NCBI GenBank assembly: GCA_020633465.1
Contig: JACKDN010000009.1
Span: 186,001-250,000 of the forward strand
DNA length: 64,000 nucleotides
Direction of reading: 5' to 3'
Source of the DNA: Myxococcales bacterium
Lineage (GTDB): Bacteria > Myxococcota_A > Bradymonadia > UBA7976 > UBA1532
Shown: positions 24,977 to 33,096 of the stretch, in pieces
How positions within the stretch are numbered: the stretch's first letter is position 1
Layout: every line of letters starts with the position of its first letter
Program-made: the position numbers and the translations under genes
The notes under the pieces: model-generated
Databases searched by the model: none
What the model was told of the DNA's origin: nothing
The model's input: only the letters and a program-made list of their open reading frames with translations

Positions 24977-25040
24977 ATGCCTCCAAGGTCACTCCGGGTT
25001 AGGGTCTCGCTGTCAGGTGGGCGGACGGCAGGAGCGGGCG

Positions 25041-26045
25041 ATGACACGGTACGGTCGGTGGCTGGGGGTGGTGCTCGGCGTGGTCTTCGTCGTCGGATGC
25101 GACGACGAGACGAAGACCGAGGTCGAAGACGCCGTGGTCGACGCGTCGCTCGACGCGCGGGTGCGCGACGCGATGCCCGGGCCGCCCTGGGGCGAGGGCG
25201 AGCGGCCGGCCGAGGTCGTCTACGACTCGGTGTCGCTGCTCCTGGCCCGCGTGGTGCTCGCCGTCGACGTGTCGGCGGGCATGGCGCGCTGCGTCGGCGG
25301 CGGCGCGCCGCCCTGCGCCGCGCCGGACGCGGTCCGGGCCGACGTGGTCCGGGCGTTCGTCGACCTCGTCGCCGAACGGACCGATCTGGCCATCGGCGCC
25401 GTCTTCTTCGCCGAGCGGGTGCGCGGCGTCGTCCCGATTGGCGCCGACGCGCGGCACCGCACCGCCGTCTCGGTCGAAGCGGCGCGGCTGCAGCCCGGCG
25501 CCGGCTCGAACTACGCCGTCGGCCTCGCGCGGGCCCTCGAGCTGGTCGAGGCGGATCCCGACACCAGCAAGGCCTACGTCTTCCTGGTGTCGGCCGTCGC
25601 GCCCGACGCCGGTGACCACGTGGCCGCGGCCATGGCCGTGCGCGACGCCGACATCGACCTGCTCACCGTCGCGGTGTTGCCCGATGACGCCGACGACCTC
25701 GAGGCGATGCTGGCGGTGGCCAGCGATCCGAACCTCGCCCTCCGCGCCGACGCGCGGCAGGCGATCAACCTCGCCCGCAACGTTTTCGGCGAGCTGCGCT
25801 GCCTGGTCGGTCCGACGCCGCGCCGGGCGGACGAGCGGCTGGAGGTGGCCCTGCTGGCGACCGACGGGACGGAGCAGGCGCTGGAGGAGGTCGCCGACAT
25901 CGCCGGCTTGCGGACGCACGACGCCGATCTCGTCTTCCTGTACGGCCCCGACGGCGAGAGGCTGCGGCTGAGCCGCCTGGCCTGCGAGGCGATCCTCGAG
26001 CAGGACGCCCGGGTTCGGGTGCGGTTCGTCCCGCGGGCGCCCTGA
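25041..26045 (+). CDS. vWA-domain lipoprotein with degenerate MIDAS, paralogue of TadG-like protein
   Basis: 334 residues from ATG 25041 with AGGAG upstream. The lipoprotein signal ends VVFVVGC|DD and is followed by an Asp/Ala linker. The vWA domain reads VVLAVDVSAGM, so the MIDAS DxSxS has Gly in place of the last Ser. The C-terminal GELRCLVGP and the following 80 residues align with the end of the TadG-like protein (GELLCRLGP, then IAGVRDHE versus IAGLRTHD). It looks like a duplicated, re-targeted copy anchored by lipid rather than a TM helix, probably weak in metal binding. Role unknown. Confidence 0.75.
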   Translation: MTRYGRWLGVVLGVVFVVGCDDETKTEVEDAVVDASLDARVRDAMPGPPWGEGERPAEVVYDSVSLLLARVVLAVDVSAGMARCVGGGAPPCAAPDAVRADVVRAFVDLVAERTDLAIGAVFFAERVRGVVPIGADARHRTAVSVEAARLQPGAGSNYAVGLARALELVEADPDTSKAYVFLVSAVAPDAGDHVAAAMAVRDADIDLLTVAVLPDDADDLEAMLAVASDPNLALRADARQAINLARNVFGELRCLVGPTPRRADERLEVALLATDGTEQALEEVADIAGLRTHDADLVFLYGPDGERLRLSRLACEAILEQDARVRVRFVPRAP

Positions 26046-26132
26046 CCCGCCGCTGGGTCGCTGCGTTGCCATGGCGGATCGATCCGCCACCTTTCGAGCA
26101 CATCGAAACGGCCTGGGTAGGCGGCGTGGGCG

Positions 26133-26149
26133 CTGGCACGGTCGCTGCA
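26133..26149 (+). promoter_or_regulatory. Sigma-54-like promoter upstream of the transglutaminase-elicitor gene
   Basis: CTGGCACGGTCGCTGCA has a perfect TGGCACG -24 block. GG (26135-26136) and GC (26147-26148) are 10 bases apart; the -12 reads CTGC, not TTGC. The start would be near 26160, about 35 bases before the ATG at 26195. Confidence 0.55.
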
Positions 26150-26194
26150 CAAGGGGCCGGCCGACCAGGGGACACCCGCAACGGGGAGAGCACG

Positions 26195-27892
26195 ATGAAG
26201 CTTCGTCACACGATTCTGGCCGGCATCGCCTGCACCGGCCTCGCGGCCTGCGGCGCCGAGGACACCACGGACAACGGGCCCGGCACCGAGCAGCCCGCCG
26301 CCACCGGCAAGTTCGATCAGAACGGCAACCGCAAAGAAGACGCCTGGGATTATCGGAACGACCCGGATCGCCTGGCCGAGTTCGCCAGCGTCAACCTGGT
26401 GAAGAAGCTCTCCGAGCTGCCCACGAAGGCCTACCTGGCGACCGCCGCGTGGACCGACACCTACTGGCCCACCTACATGGACAGCACCAACGTCCAGTGG
26501 CAGGGCAAGGGCACCCTGAGCCCGCTGCAGAAGTACGACGCCGCCTTCAACGAGTGGATGGTGCCGGGCAACTTCAGCGAGCTGCGCGCCTACGATCCCC
26601 GCAACTGCGACGACGGCTTCGACGCCGAGTACTACGAGAGCCAGGGCCCGGCCGCGCGCTGGATGAGCGAGAACAAGGGCAACAAGAAGGCCCGCGACCT
26701 CGTGTACCGCAACGGCGCCGACAGCGAGCCCGTCTGCGACGACCAGACCAGCGAGGCCGTCGAGACCTGGTGGGGCCTGTGCCACGCGTGGGCGCCCGCC
26801 TCGATCAACGAGCCCGAGCCCATCCACCCGGTCACCCTGAACGGCGTCACCTTCTACGCCGCCGACATCAAGGCGCTGATGCAGACGGTCTACGACCGCT
26901 CGACCTCGCGCATCCTGGGCGGCCGCTGCAACACGAAGGAGCCCGAGCGCGACGAGCGCGGCCGCATCAAGGACGCCGCCTGCCGCGACACCAACGCCGG
27001 CTCGTTCCACGTGATCATGAGCAACTTCCTGGGCATCCACAACATGGCCCTGCTCGAGGACCGCACCTACAACTACGAGGTGTGGAACCAGCCGGTCGTC
27101 GGCTTCGAGGTCACCCAGATGACCGAGATCGACGTCGCCAAGGCCAACGAGCTGCTCGGCGTCGAGGGTGACACCTACATCTACAACGACGACGCCAAGC
27201 GCTTCGCCGAGGTGTTCGCCACCGTCAAGTACATCACCGAGTCGGGCCCCGAGGCCGAGCCGCTGATGCCCTCGATCAGCCGCTACACCCGCAGCGACAA
27301 CTACCAGTACATCCTCGAGATGGACGCCGACGGCAACATCATCGGCGGCGAGTGGCTGCAGGGCCGCGCCCAGCACACCCGCTGGGGCATCAGCGAGCAG
27401 CCCGACTTCCTGTGGTACTCGACGGGCCCCGCCGACGGCGCCTACGGCCGCAACCCCTACGTCAACTACGAGAAGGTCAAGCAGCTGCTCGAGATGTCGC
27501 GCCGCGCCCCCGAGGGCGACGGTGACGAGACCCGCAAGGTGTACGCCTTCGAGACCCCGACGCTCATCCCCGACAACGACCCCGCCGGCGTCTACATGGA
27601 TCTGAACGTCGAGGACGACTTCGAGGCCAAGTCGGTCAAGCTGCAGCTGGACATCGAGCACACCTACGTCGGCGACCTGTACATCGAGCTCGCCCACGAG
27701 GACGGCTTCTCGGTCACCATCCGCGAGAAGGGCACCGGCGGCAGCGCGCACGACATCAACGAGCTGATCGACGTGCCCGAGCTGGCCGGCAAGACCATCG
27801 GCGGCGAGTGGAGCCTGCTGGTGAGCGACAACGCCCGCATCGACGAGGGCACCGTGAAGCGGTGGGCCCTGGTGGTCGAGGCGGCGGAGTAA
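26195..27892 (+). CDS. Lipoprotein with transglutaminase-elicitor-like and P domains
   Basis: 565 residues from ATG 26195. The lipoprotein signal ends GLAAC|GA. Residues 100-400 resemble the transglutaminase-elicitor family first known from Phytophthora: WWGLCHAWAPASI (the Cys near 194), GSFHVIMSNFLGIHN with a candidate catalytic His, and a downstream Asp. The last 120 residues form a proprotein-convertase P domain (VKLQLDIEHTYVGDLYIEL, then GGEWSLLVSDNARIDEG). P domains often accompany secreted hydrolases. It is probably a surface protein that cross-links or deamidates proteins, but activity is inferred. It is preceded by a sigma-54-like promoter and followed by a strong terminator. Confidence 0.72.
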   Translation: MKLRHTILAGIACTGLAACGAEDTTDNGPGTEQPAATGKFDQNGNRKEDAWDYRNDPDRLAEFASVNLVKKLSELPTKAYLATAAWTDTYWPTYMDSTNVQWQGKGTLSPLQKYDAAFNEWMVPGNFSELRAYDPRNCDDGFDAEYYESQGPAARWMSENKGNKKARDLVYRNGADSEPVCDDQTSEAVETWWGLCHAWAPASINEPEPIHPVTLNGVTFYAADIKALMQTVYDRSTSRILGGRCNTKEPERDERGRIKDAACRDTNAGSFHVIMSNFLGIHNMALLEDRTYNYEVWNQPVVGFEVTQMTEIDVAKANELLGVEGDTYIYNDDAKRFAEVFATVKYITESGPEAEPLMPSISRYTRSDNYQYILEMDADGNIIGGEWLQGRAQHTRWGISEQPDFLWYSTGPADGAYGRNPYVNYEKVKQLLEMSRRAPEGDGDETRKVYAFETPTLIPDNDPAGVYMDLNVEDDFEAKSVKLQLDIEHTYVGDLYIELAHEDGFSVTIREKGTGGSAHDINELIDVPELAGKTIGGEWSLLVSDNARIDEGTVKRWALVVEAAE

Positions 27893-27917
27893 GGTCGACC
27901 CTTCGCCGGTCGGCGCG

Positions 27918-27946
27918 ACGGCCCGGGCTTCGGCTCGGGCCGTTTT
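27918..27946 (+). terminator. Strong intrinsic terminator
   Basis: An 11-bp stem (ACGGCCCGGGC, 27918-27928, with GCTCGGGCCGT, 27933-27943; one G-T pair) caps a stable TTCG tetraloop and runs into TTTTCATTTTC. It ends the transglutaminase-elicitor transcript 26 bases after its stop and isolates the next gene. Confidence 0.9.
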
Positions 27947-27974
27947 CATTTTCGGGGACGCGAGAGGGGGCACG

Positions 27975-28655
27975 ATGGACGCGCGGTACGGCGCCATCTA
28001 CGACCAGCAGGCGGCGCGCTACGACCGGCTGGTGGCGCGCGAGGATCACGCGGGCAACCTGTGGCGCGCGCTGGACGCGCTGGGCATCGGCGGCGGGCGG
28101 GTGGTCGAGTTCGGCGCGGGCACGGGCCGCCTGACCCGTTGGCTGGCGGATCGCGGCGCCACCGTGCTGGCCTTCGACGGCGCGGCGCCGATGCTGCGCC
28201 TGGCCGCCGAGCAGGTGACCGGGCGCGTCGCCTTCGCGGTGGCCGACAACGCGCGGCTGCCCCTGCCCGACGGCTGCGCGGACGTCGCCATCGAGGGCTG
28301 GAGCTTCGGCCATTGGGCCGACGACGGCGCCGACGCGATGGTGGCCGAGATGCTGCGCGTGCTGCGGCCGGGCGGGCGGGCGGTGATCATCGAGACGCTG
28401 GGCACCGGCGTCGAGGCGCCCAGCGTCGCGCTGAACGGGGGCAGCCCGCGGCTGGCCGCCTTCTATGCCCAGCTGGAGCAGCGCCACGGCTTCACCCGGC
28501 AGGTGGTGCGCACCGACTATCGCTTCGCCGATCACGCCGAGGCCGTGGAGCTCGCGGGCTTCTTCTTCGGTGACGGCATGGTCGAGCGCGTGCGCGACGC
28601 GGCGCTGCCCGAGTGCACCGGCGTCTGGACGGCGATCACGCCCTCAGATCGATGA
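27975..28655 (+). CDS. Class I SAM-dependent methyltransferase
   Basis: 226 residues. Methyltransf_11/25-type fold: SAM loop VVEFGAGTGRLTRWLADRG (about 41-59), acidic LAFDGA, and VAIEGWSFGHW with a post-motif VLRPGGRAVIIET. There is no signal peptide. The substrate cannot be deduced. AGAGGGGG lies upstream of the ATG, and the 3' end overlaps the convergent oxidoreductase gene by 20 bases. Confidence 0.82.
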   Translation: MDARYGAIYDQQAARYDRLVAREDHAGNLWRALDALGIGGGRVVEFGAGTGRLTRWLADRGATVLAFDGAAPMLRLAAEQVTGRVAFAVADNARLPLPDGCADVAIEGWSFGHWADDGADAMVAEMLRVLRPGGRAVIIETLGTGVEAPSVALNGGSPRLAAFYAQLEQRHGFTRQVVRTDYRFADHAEAVELAGFFFGDGMVERVRDAALPECTGVWTAITPSDR

Positions 28656-29637
28656 CCACCTTGCCGCGCGCGTGGCCGGTCTCCTGGTAGCGGTGCGCGT
28701 CGACGATCTGGTCGAGCGGGAACACCCGGTCGACCACGGGCTTCATCGTGCCGTCGGCGTACAGCGCGGCGATCTTCGCCAGGCGCTCGCCGTCGGGCTT
28801 GCGCAGCGCGACGTGGAAGCGCTTGCCGCGCAGCCGCGCCGCGACGATGTCGCGCACGACGCCGGCCGCCACCACCACCAGCGCCAGGTAGGGCCCGTAG
28901 CGCTTCGCGGCCTCGGGCAGGCCGCTCACCAGCGTCGACAGCCGGCCCCCTCGGCGCAGCACGGGCCACGTGCGGTCGCGCACCTCGCCGCCCAGCGCGT
29001 CGATCGCGACGTCGTAGCCGCTGAGGCGCTGCGCGAAGTCGTCGCGCGTGTAGTCGATCACCTCGTCGGCGCCCAGCGCCTTCACCTGCTCGACGTTGCG
29101 CCCGCTGCAGGTCGTCGCGACGTGCGCGCCCAGGTGCTTGGCGAGCTGGATGGCCGCCGACCCGACGCCGCCCGCGCCGGCGTGCACCAGCACCTTCTCG
29201 CCGGCCCTCAGCCCGGTGCCGTCGACCAGGCTGTCCCAGGCGGTCAGCGCGACCAGCGGCACCGACGCCGCCTCGACGTGGCTCAGGTTGGCGGGCTTGT
29301 GCGCGGCCTCCGCCGCGGTGATCACGGCGTACTCGGCGTAGCAGCCCATGCGCTTGTGGCTGGGCGACGAGAAGACCGCGTCGCCGACCGCGAAGCCGTC
29401 GACGCCCGGGCCCACCGCCTCGACGACGCCCGAGACGTCCATGCCCAGGATGGCCGGCAGCTTCAGCCGCACGGCGGCCCGCTGGGCCCCGCTGCGCATC
29501 TTGCAGTCGACCGGGTTCACCGCCGCGGCGTGCACCCGCACCAGCAGCTCGCCGGCGCCGGGCGCGGGGCGCTCGACGTCGTCTTCGACCTTCAGGTTCT
29601 CGGGCGGGCCATAGGCGTGGAGTCGGGCTGCGCGCAT
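28636..29637 (-). CDS. Zinc-independent MDR NADPH:quinone reductase-like oxidoreductase
   Basis: 333 residues from ATG 29637; a start at 29673 is less likely. Medium-chain dehydrogenase/reductase fold: GroES-like part ending in GMDVSGVVEAVG, then the nucleotide loop VLVHAGAGGVGSAAIQLAKH (about 146-165), which favours NADPH. The structural and catalytic zinc Cys clusters are absent, as in quinone reductases and zeta-crystallins. Likely an NADPH-dependent enone or quinone reductase. The insertion near 230-260 (YGPYLALVVVAAGVV) is unusually hydrophobic for the family. Confidence 0.85.
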   Translation of the reverse strand: MRAARLHAYGPPENLKVEDDVERPAPGAGELLVRVHAAAVNPVDCKMRSGAQRAAVRLKLPAILGMDVSGVVEAVGPGVDGFAVGDAVFSSPSHKRMGCYAEYAVITAAEAAHKPANLSHVEAASVPLVALTAWDSLVDGTGLRAGEKVLVHAGAGGVGSAAIQLAKHLGAHVATTCSGRNVEQVKALGADEVIDYTRDDFAQRLSGYDVAIDALGGEVRDRTWPVLRRGGRLSTLVSGLPEAAKRYGPYLALVVVAAGVVRDIVAARLRGKRFHVALRKPDGERLAKIAALYADGTMKPVVDRVFPLDQIVDAHRYQETGHARGKVVIDLRA

Positions 29638-29757
29638 GGGCGCCACCATGCCACGCGACGCGGCGGGGGGCACGCGTCGCGATGCACGCCCGGCGGACGC
29701 CCACGCGGAGGGTGACCGTCACGGTGGCGCCTGGGACGTCGGCGCCTCAGTGGAAGG

Positions 29758-30156
29758 TCAGGCTGCCGGGCTCGCCATGCAGTCGGTGAGGGCGTCGACC
29801 ACCTCGCCGAGGCGCAGCGGCGTGCTCAAGTGGCCGCGCACGCCGGCCGAGAACGCGTGGGCCATGCCGATGGTGTCGATGGTCTCGCCCACCAGCAGGA
29901 TGGGCACACGGGGCAGGTCGGGTATCTCGCCGAGGGCGCGGGCCAGCGCGAGGCCGTCGATGGTGCGGCCCCGCTCGGCCACCAGCGCCGCGTAGCCGCC
30001 CCGGCGCAGCCGCGGCGCGATGTCGGCCGCGTCGTCGACCGTCTCGACCTCACAGCCCATCGGCTCCAACAGCGCCTGCATCACCACGGCGACCAGGCCA
30101 TCGGCGTCGTCGGCCACCAGCACCCGGGCGGGCACGTCGAAGTCGAGATCGTTCAT
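29758..30156 (-). CDS. Pseudo-receiver (response-regulator-like single domain)
   Basis: 132 residues from ATG 30156, with GGAG upstream. A receiver-like fold is indicated by RVLVADDADG at the N-terminus and alternating beta/alpha segments. Where the phosphoacceptor Asp is expected the sequence is ALVAERGRTIDG (Ala or Glu), and the conserved Lys is Thr in GHLSTPLRLGE. Phosphorylation is therefore unlikely; it may act as a phosphorylation-independent partner. A sigma-54-like promoter lies upstream at 30228-30243. Confidence 0.68.
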   Translation of the reverse strand: MNDLDFDVPARVLVADDADGLVAVVMQALLEPMGCEVETVDDAADIAPRLRRGGYAALVAERGRTIDGLALARALGEIPDLPRVPILLVGETIDTIGMAHAFSAGVRGHLSTPLRLGEVVDALTDCMASPAA

Positions 30157-30227
30157 CGGGCTCTCCGTTTCCATGGCGGGCGCCCCCGACGGGCGGAGGC
30201 GGGCCGCATTCATGGGCGGAGGGGCTG

Positions 30228-30243
30228 AGCAATCCGCGTGCCC
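30228..30243 (-). promoter_or_regulatory. Sigma-54-like promoter of the pseudo-receiver gene
   Basis: On the minus strand GGGCACGCGGATTGCT has GG (30242-30241) and GC (30230-30229) separated by 10 bases, with CACG and TTGCT blocks intact; only the base before GG differs from TGGCACG-N4-TTGCW. The start would be near 30217, about 60 bases upstream of the ATG. Confidence 0.55.
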
Positions 30244-30285
30244 GAAGTTGACAGCGCGCTGCGAACGCTGTAAGGGCGCCGGCGG

Positions 30286-31059
30286 TCAGCGCCCGGGGCG
30301 GGCGAAGAAGGGCAGGGAGACGGCGGGATCGAGTTGGCGGGCCTTGCGCGCGGCGGCGAGCGCGTCGTCCAGCTTGCCGATCTCGAAGGCGGCCTCGGCG
30401 CGGGCGGTCCAGATCAACGGATCCTTGCTGCCCTCGCTGGCCTTCACCGTCAGCGCGTGGGCCTCGGCGAAGCGCCGCGCCTGCACCAGCGCGACCATGC
30501 GCGACTCGAAGGTCGCGTTGTCGGCCTCGAGCTGCTCTTCCACCATCTTGTCGGCGTAGGTCCAGAAGGCGTCGTCGAACAGGATGGTCTGGGGGCCGAT
30601 CGACTCGCGCAGGGGCCACGCGCGGACGGCCGTGACGTGCCAAGCGCCCTTGGCGGACTTCTTCGCGGTGTAGACGCGCATCCACTCGTCGCTGCCCCCG
30701 AAGAAGTGCCGCGCGACGCGGGCGCGAACGGTGCCGTCGTCGCCCTCGATGGTCACCTTCTCGTCCTGCAGGTAGACGCGGTCCTTGCCGGCCACGGGCA
30801 GCTCGAACCGCTCGGTCTGCTGGGCCACGTGGTCGGCGTAGGGCACGACCGTGTCGTACTCGCCGGGCTTCTCGCGCCGGCCGATGGTCCAGGTGCAGGT
30901 GGGCGCGAAGGCCTCGAGGTAGCGCTTCAGCTGGTGGCGCTCGAAGCCCGCCTGCTCGGCCTTCTTGATGGTGCGCAGCAGCGCGGCCTCGTCGGCGGTG
31001 CGGGCGTGGGCGGCGCCGACCAGCAGCAGGCCGGTCAGCGCGAGCAGCAGCGGTCGCAT
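30286..31059 (-). CDS. Exported hypothetical protein with helical repeat tail
   Basis: 257 residues from ATG 31059 (GGGAGGA eight bases upstream). A signal peptide (LLLALTGLLLVGAAHA) precedes a region resembling NTF2-like/SnoaL folds (LKRYLEAFAPTCTWTIG, GTVRARVARHFFGG). Two TPR-like helical pairs follow (AEAAFEIGKLDDALAAARKA). Probably periplasmic. No specific function can be stated. It is followed 35 bases upstream on the transcript side by the EboA-domain gene, so the two may share an operon. Confidence 0.68.
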   Translation of the reverse strand: MRPLLLALTGLLLVGAAHARTADEAALLRTIKKAEQAGFERHQLKRYLEAFAPTCTWTIGRREKPGEYDTVVPYADHVAQQTERFELPVAGKDRVYLQDEKVTIEGDDGTVRARVARHFFGGSDEWMRVYTAKKSAKGAWHVTAVRAWPLRESIGPQTILFDDAFWTYADKMVEEQLEADNATFESRMVALVQARRFAEAHALTVKASEGSKDPLIWTARAEAAFEIGKLDDALAAARKARQLDPAVSLPFFARPGR

Positions 31060-31094
31060 CGGCAGGTCCTCCCGGGGGTCGGGGGGCGGCAGGC

Positions 31095-31979
31095 TCAGTC
31101 GAGCGCCGCCCGCGTGTTCTCCGCCGCGCGGGACAACGCGTCCAGCACGGCGGGGTCTTCCTCGCGCGCCAGGCGCTCCTCGACGAAGGGCAGCGCGCGG
31201 GCGTCGCGGGCGTTGGCCAGCGCGGTGGCGGCCACGCGGCGCTCGACGGGCAGCGGGTGCTCCAACGCGCCCACCAGCCGCGCCACCAGGCCGGGTCGGG
31301 GGTGCCGCGCCGCCACGATCCACACCGCGTGGGGCACCGGCCGACCGGCCGCCACGCGCTCGTCGGCGTACTCGCAGAGGCTCTTCGCCAGCTCGGCGTC
31401 GGCGCGCTCCTCGAGCCCGATGAAGCCGTCGACCGGCACGTCGCAGAACAGCGCCTTCAGCACGGCCTTGCGGTACTCGGTGTCGTTGAGGTGCGCGGTG
31501 GCGAAGGGGTTGTGCGTCCAGGCCGCCGCCATCAGCTCTTCGAGGTAGGTGCGCCCGGCGTCGAACACCATCTCGAGGCCCTGCTCGGGGTTGGCGTCGT
31601 CGACCAGGTTCAGGGCGCGCAGGGCCGCCACGCGGGCCTCGGTGTCGCCCTGATCGTACAGGGCGTACAGCGTGCGGAAGGGATGCTCGGCGGCGTCGGC
31701 CACGTGCGCCAACAGCAGCGAGCGCACGGCCTCGTCGGTGCGCCAGTGCCCGATCTTCATCGGCCCGTGGGTGCCGGTCAGCGTCGCGTCCTCGCGCTCG
31801 GCGAAGCCGGCGATCAGGGGGCGCCGACCCACCGCGCGCCCGGCCTCGAGCAGCAAGCGCCCGACCGACTCGGGGGTGGCCTCGGCCAGGCTCGCCTCGA
31901 GCCACCCCGCCCGCTCGCCGAGCCGCTCGTCGAGCAGCGCCTTCAGGGCCGCCCGCGCCTCCGCCGCCTTCACGTTCAT
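31095..31979 (-). CDS. EboA-domain protein
   Basis: 294 residues from ATG 31979 (GAGGAGG upstream). All-helical. The central segment HNPFATAHLNDTEYRKAVLK, followed by an ALFCDVPVDG stretch and DERVAAGRPVPHAVWIV, matches the EboA domain as I recall it from ebo operons. Those operons are linked in cyanobacteria and other bacteria to moving precursors such as the scytonemin monomer to the periplasm. No eboB-F neighbour is present here. A C-terminal HEAT-like part (RRVAATALANARDARALPFV) may be an addition. Its molecular role is not known. Confidence 0.7.
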   Translation of the reverse strand: MNVKAAEARAALKALLDERLGERAGWLEASLAEATPESVGRLLLEAGRAVGRRPLIAGFAEREDATLTGTHGPMKIGHWRTDEAVRSLLLAHVADAAEHPFRTLYALYDQGDTEARVAALRALNLVDDANPEQGLEMVFDAGRTYLEELMAAAWTHNPFATAHLNDTEYRKAVLKALFCDVPVDGFIGLEERADAELAKSLCEYADERVAAGRPVPHAVWIVAARHPRPGLVARLVGALEHPLPVERRVAATALANARDARALPFVEERLAREEDPAVLDALSRAAENTRAALD

Positions 31980-32046
31980 CGACCGTCCTCCTCGACGTCG
32001 CGCGCAGTGTACGGCGCAAAGCGCGGGCGCGCCAAACCCCCCGGCG

Positions 32047-33096
32047 CTACTTCAGCCGCGTCCAGCTCGCCTTGGGGAAGGCCTCGCCCTCGGGCGGCGC
32101 GTTGGTCAGCACGTACAGCGCGCGGCGGTTGTGGGGCTCGTCGACGTCGTCGGCGGTGGCCACGGCCTGCACCGCCTCGCCGAAGCCCTGGTAGTAGATG
32201 GGCAGCGTGACGCCGTGCTTCGCGAAGTACCCGGCGATGGCGCGCGCGCGGTTGCGGCTCAGCACCAGGTTGTCGGCGTCGCTGCCCACGGTGTCGGTGT
32301 AGCCCGCGACGTACACGCCGCCGTCCACCGCGGCGGCGTCGTCGCCCAGCTCGGCGCGGAACTTCGCGATGGCCTTCTGCAGCGCGGCGATCGCGCGGTC
32401 GAGCTTGGGCGCCTCGTCGGGGCGGATGTCCCACTTGCCCGACTCGAACTCGACCCGGTCGTGCTCGACCTCGTCGTACCAGCGCACCACCCGCAGGCTG
32501 GCCCAGGTGCCGTAGGCGTCGTGCAGCTTCAGCTCGACGCGCCGCACGTTGGCCTCGTCGGGCACGTCGAAGGTGACCGCGAAGCGCTTGCCGCCCTCGA
32601 GCGCCTGCGGCTCGACCTCGTCGTCGGCGATCTGCGCGCCCGTGGCGTCCCACGCCTTCAGCTCGGCCTTCGCGAGCGGGTTGCTGGGCACCACGACCAG
32701 GCGGCCGCCGACCAGATCGATGTCCTTCTTGGCCAGCTGCACGTCCAGCGGGGCCACCGCGGCGATCTTCAGCTCCAGCTTCGCCGTCGTCGTCGCCCCG
32801 TCGGCCGAGCCGGTCAGCTCGCCGGTCCACGTGCTGACGCCGCCCGGCACCGCCCACGAGAAGGTCTTCGCTTGCCCGGCGGGCAGCTTCTTAGCGCGGA
32901 AGGTGACCGCCTTGCCCGCGCCGCCCGGGGTGAGCGTCAGCGTGACCTCGTGCACCGTGTTCTGCGGCTGCAGCGTCAGGGTCGCCTTCTGGCCGGGCTT
33001 CACCACCTCGGTGACCTGGAACTGCCACTTCGGCCCGTCGGCGCGGGCGGCGCTCGCCGCCAACAGCACCAGGGTCGCCAGCGTCGTCGCGCGCAT
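32047..33096 (-). CDS. OmpA-domain periplasmic protein
   Basis: 349 residues from ATG 33096. A signal peptide (TLATLVLLAASAARA) precedes a long beta-rich region of about 200 residues that I do not recognise. The C-terminal 130 residues form an OmpA peptidoglycan-binding domain (GGVYVAGYTDTVGSDADNLVLS, then RNRARAIAGYF and HNRRALYV). The protein likely tethers an envelope structure to the cell wall. Its ATG overlaps the stop of the AgmX-type gene (TGATG), so the two are coupled. Confidence 0.82.
   Translation of the reverse strand: MRATTLATLVLLAASAARADGPKWQFQVTEVVKPGQKATLTLQPQNTVHEVTLTLTPGGAGKAVTFRAKKLPAGQAKTFSWAVPGGVSTWTGELTGSADGATTTAKLELKIAAVAPLDVQLAKKDIDLVGGRLVVVPSNPLAKAELKAWDATGAQIADDEVEPQALEGGKRFAVTFDVPDEANVRRVELKLHDAYGTWASLRVVRWYDEVEHDRVEFESGKWDIRPDEAPKLDRAIAALQKAIAKFRAELGDDAAAVDGGVYVAGYTDTVGSDADNLVLSRNRARAIAGYFAKHGVTLPIYYQGFGEAVQAVATADDVDEPHNRRALYVLTNAPPEGEAFPKASWTRLK

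Noticed and set aside
32006..32035. TTGGCG-N18-TACACT on the minus strand as the EboA promoter
   Set aside because: Spacing and -10 are acceptable but the -35 is poor and such matches are expected by chance; not strong enough to annotate.
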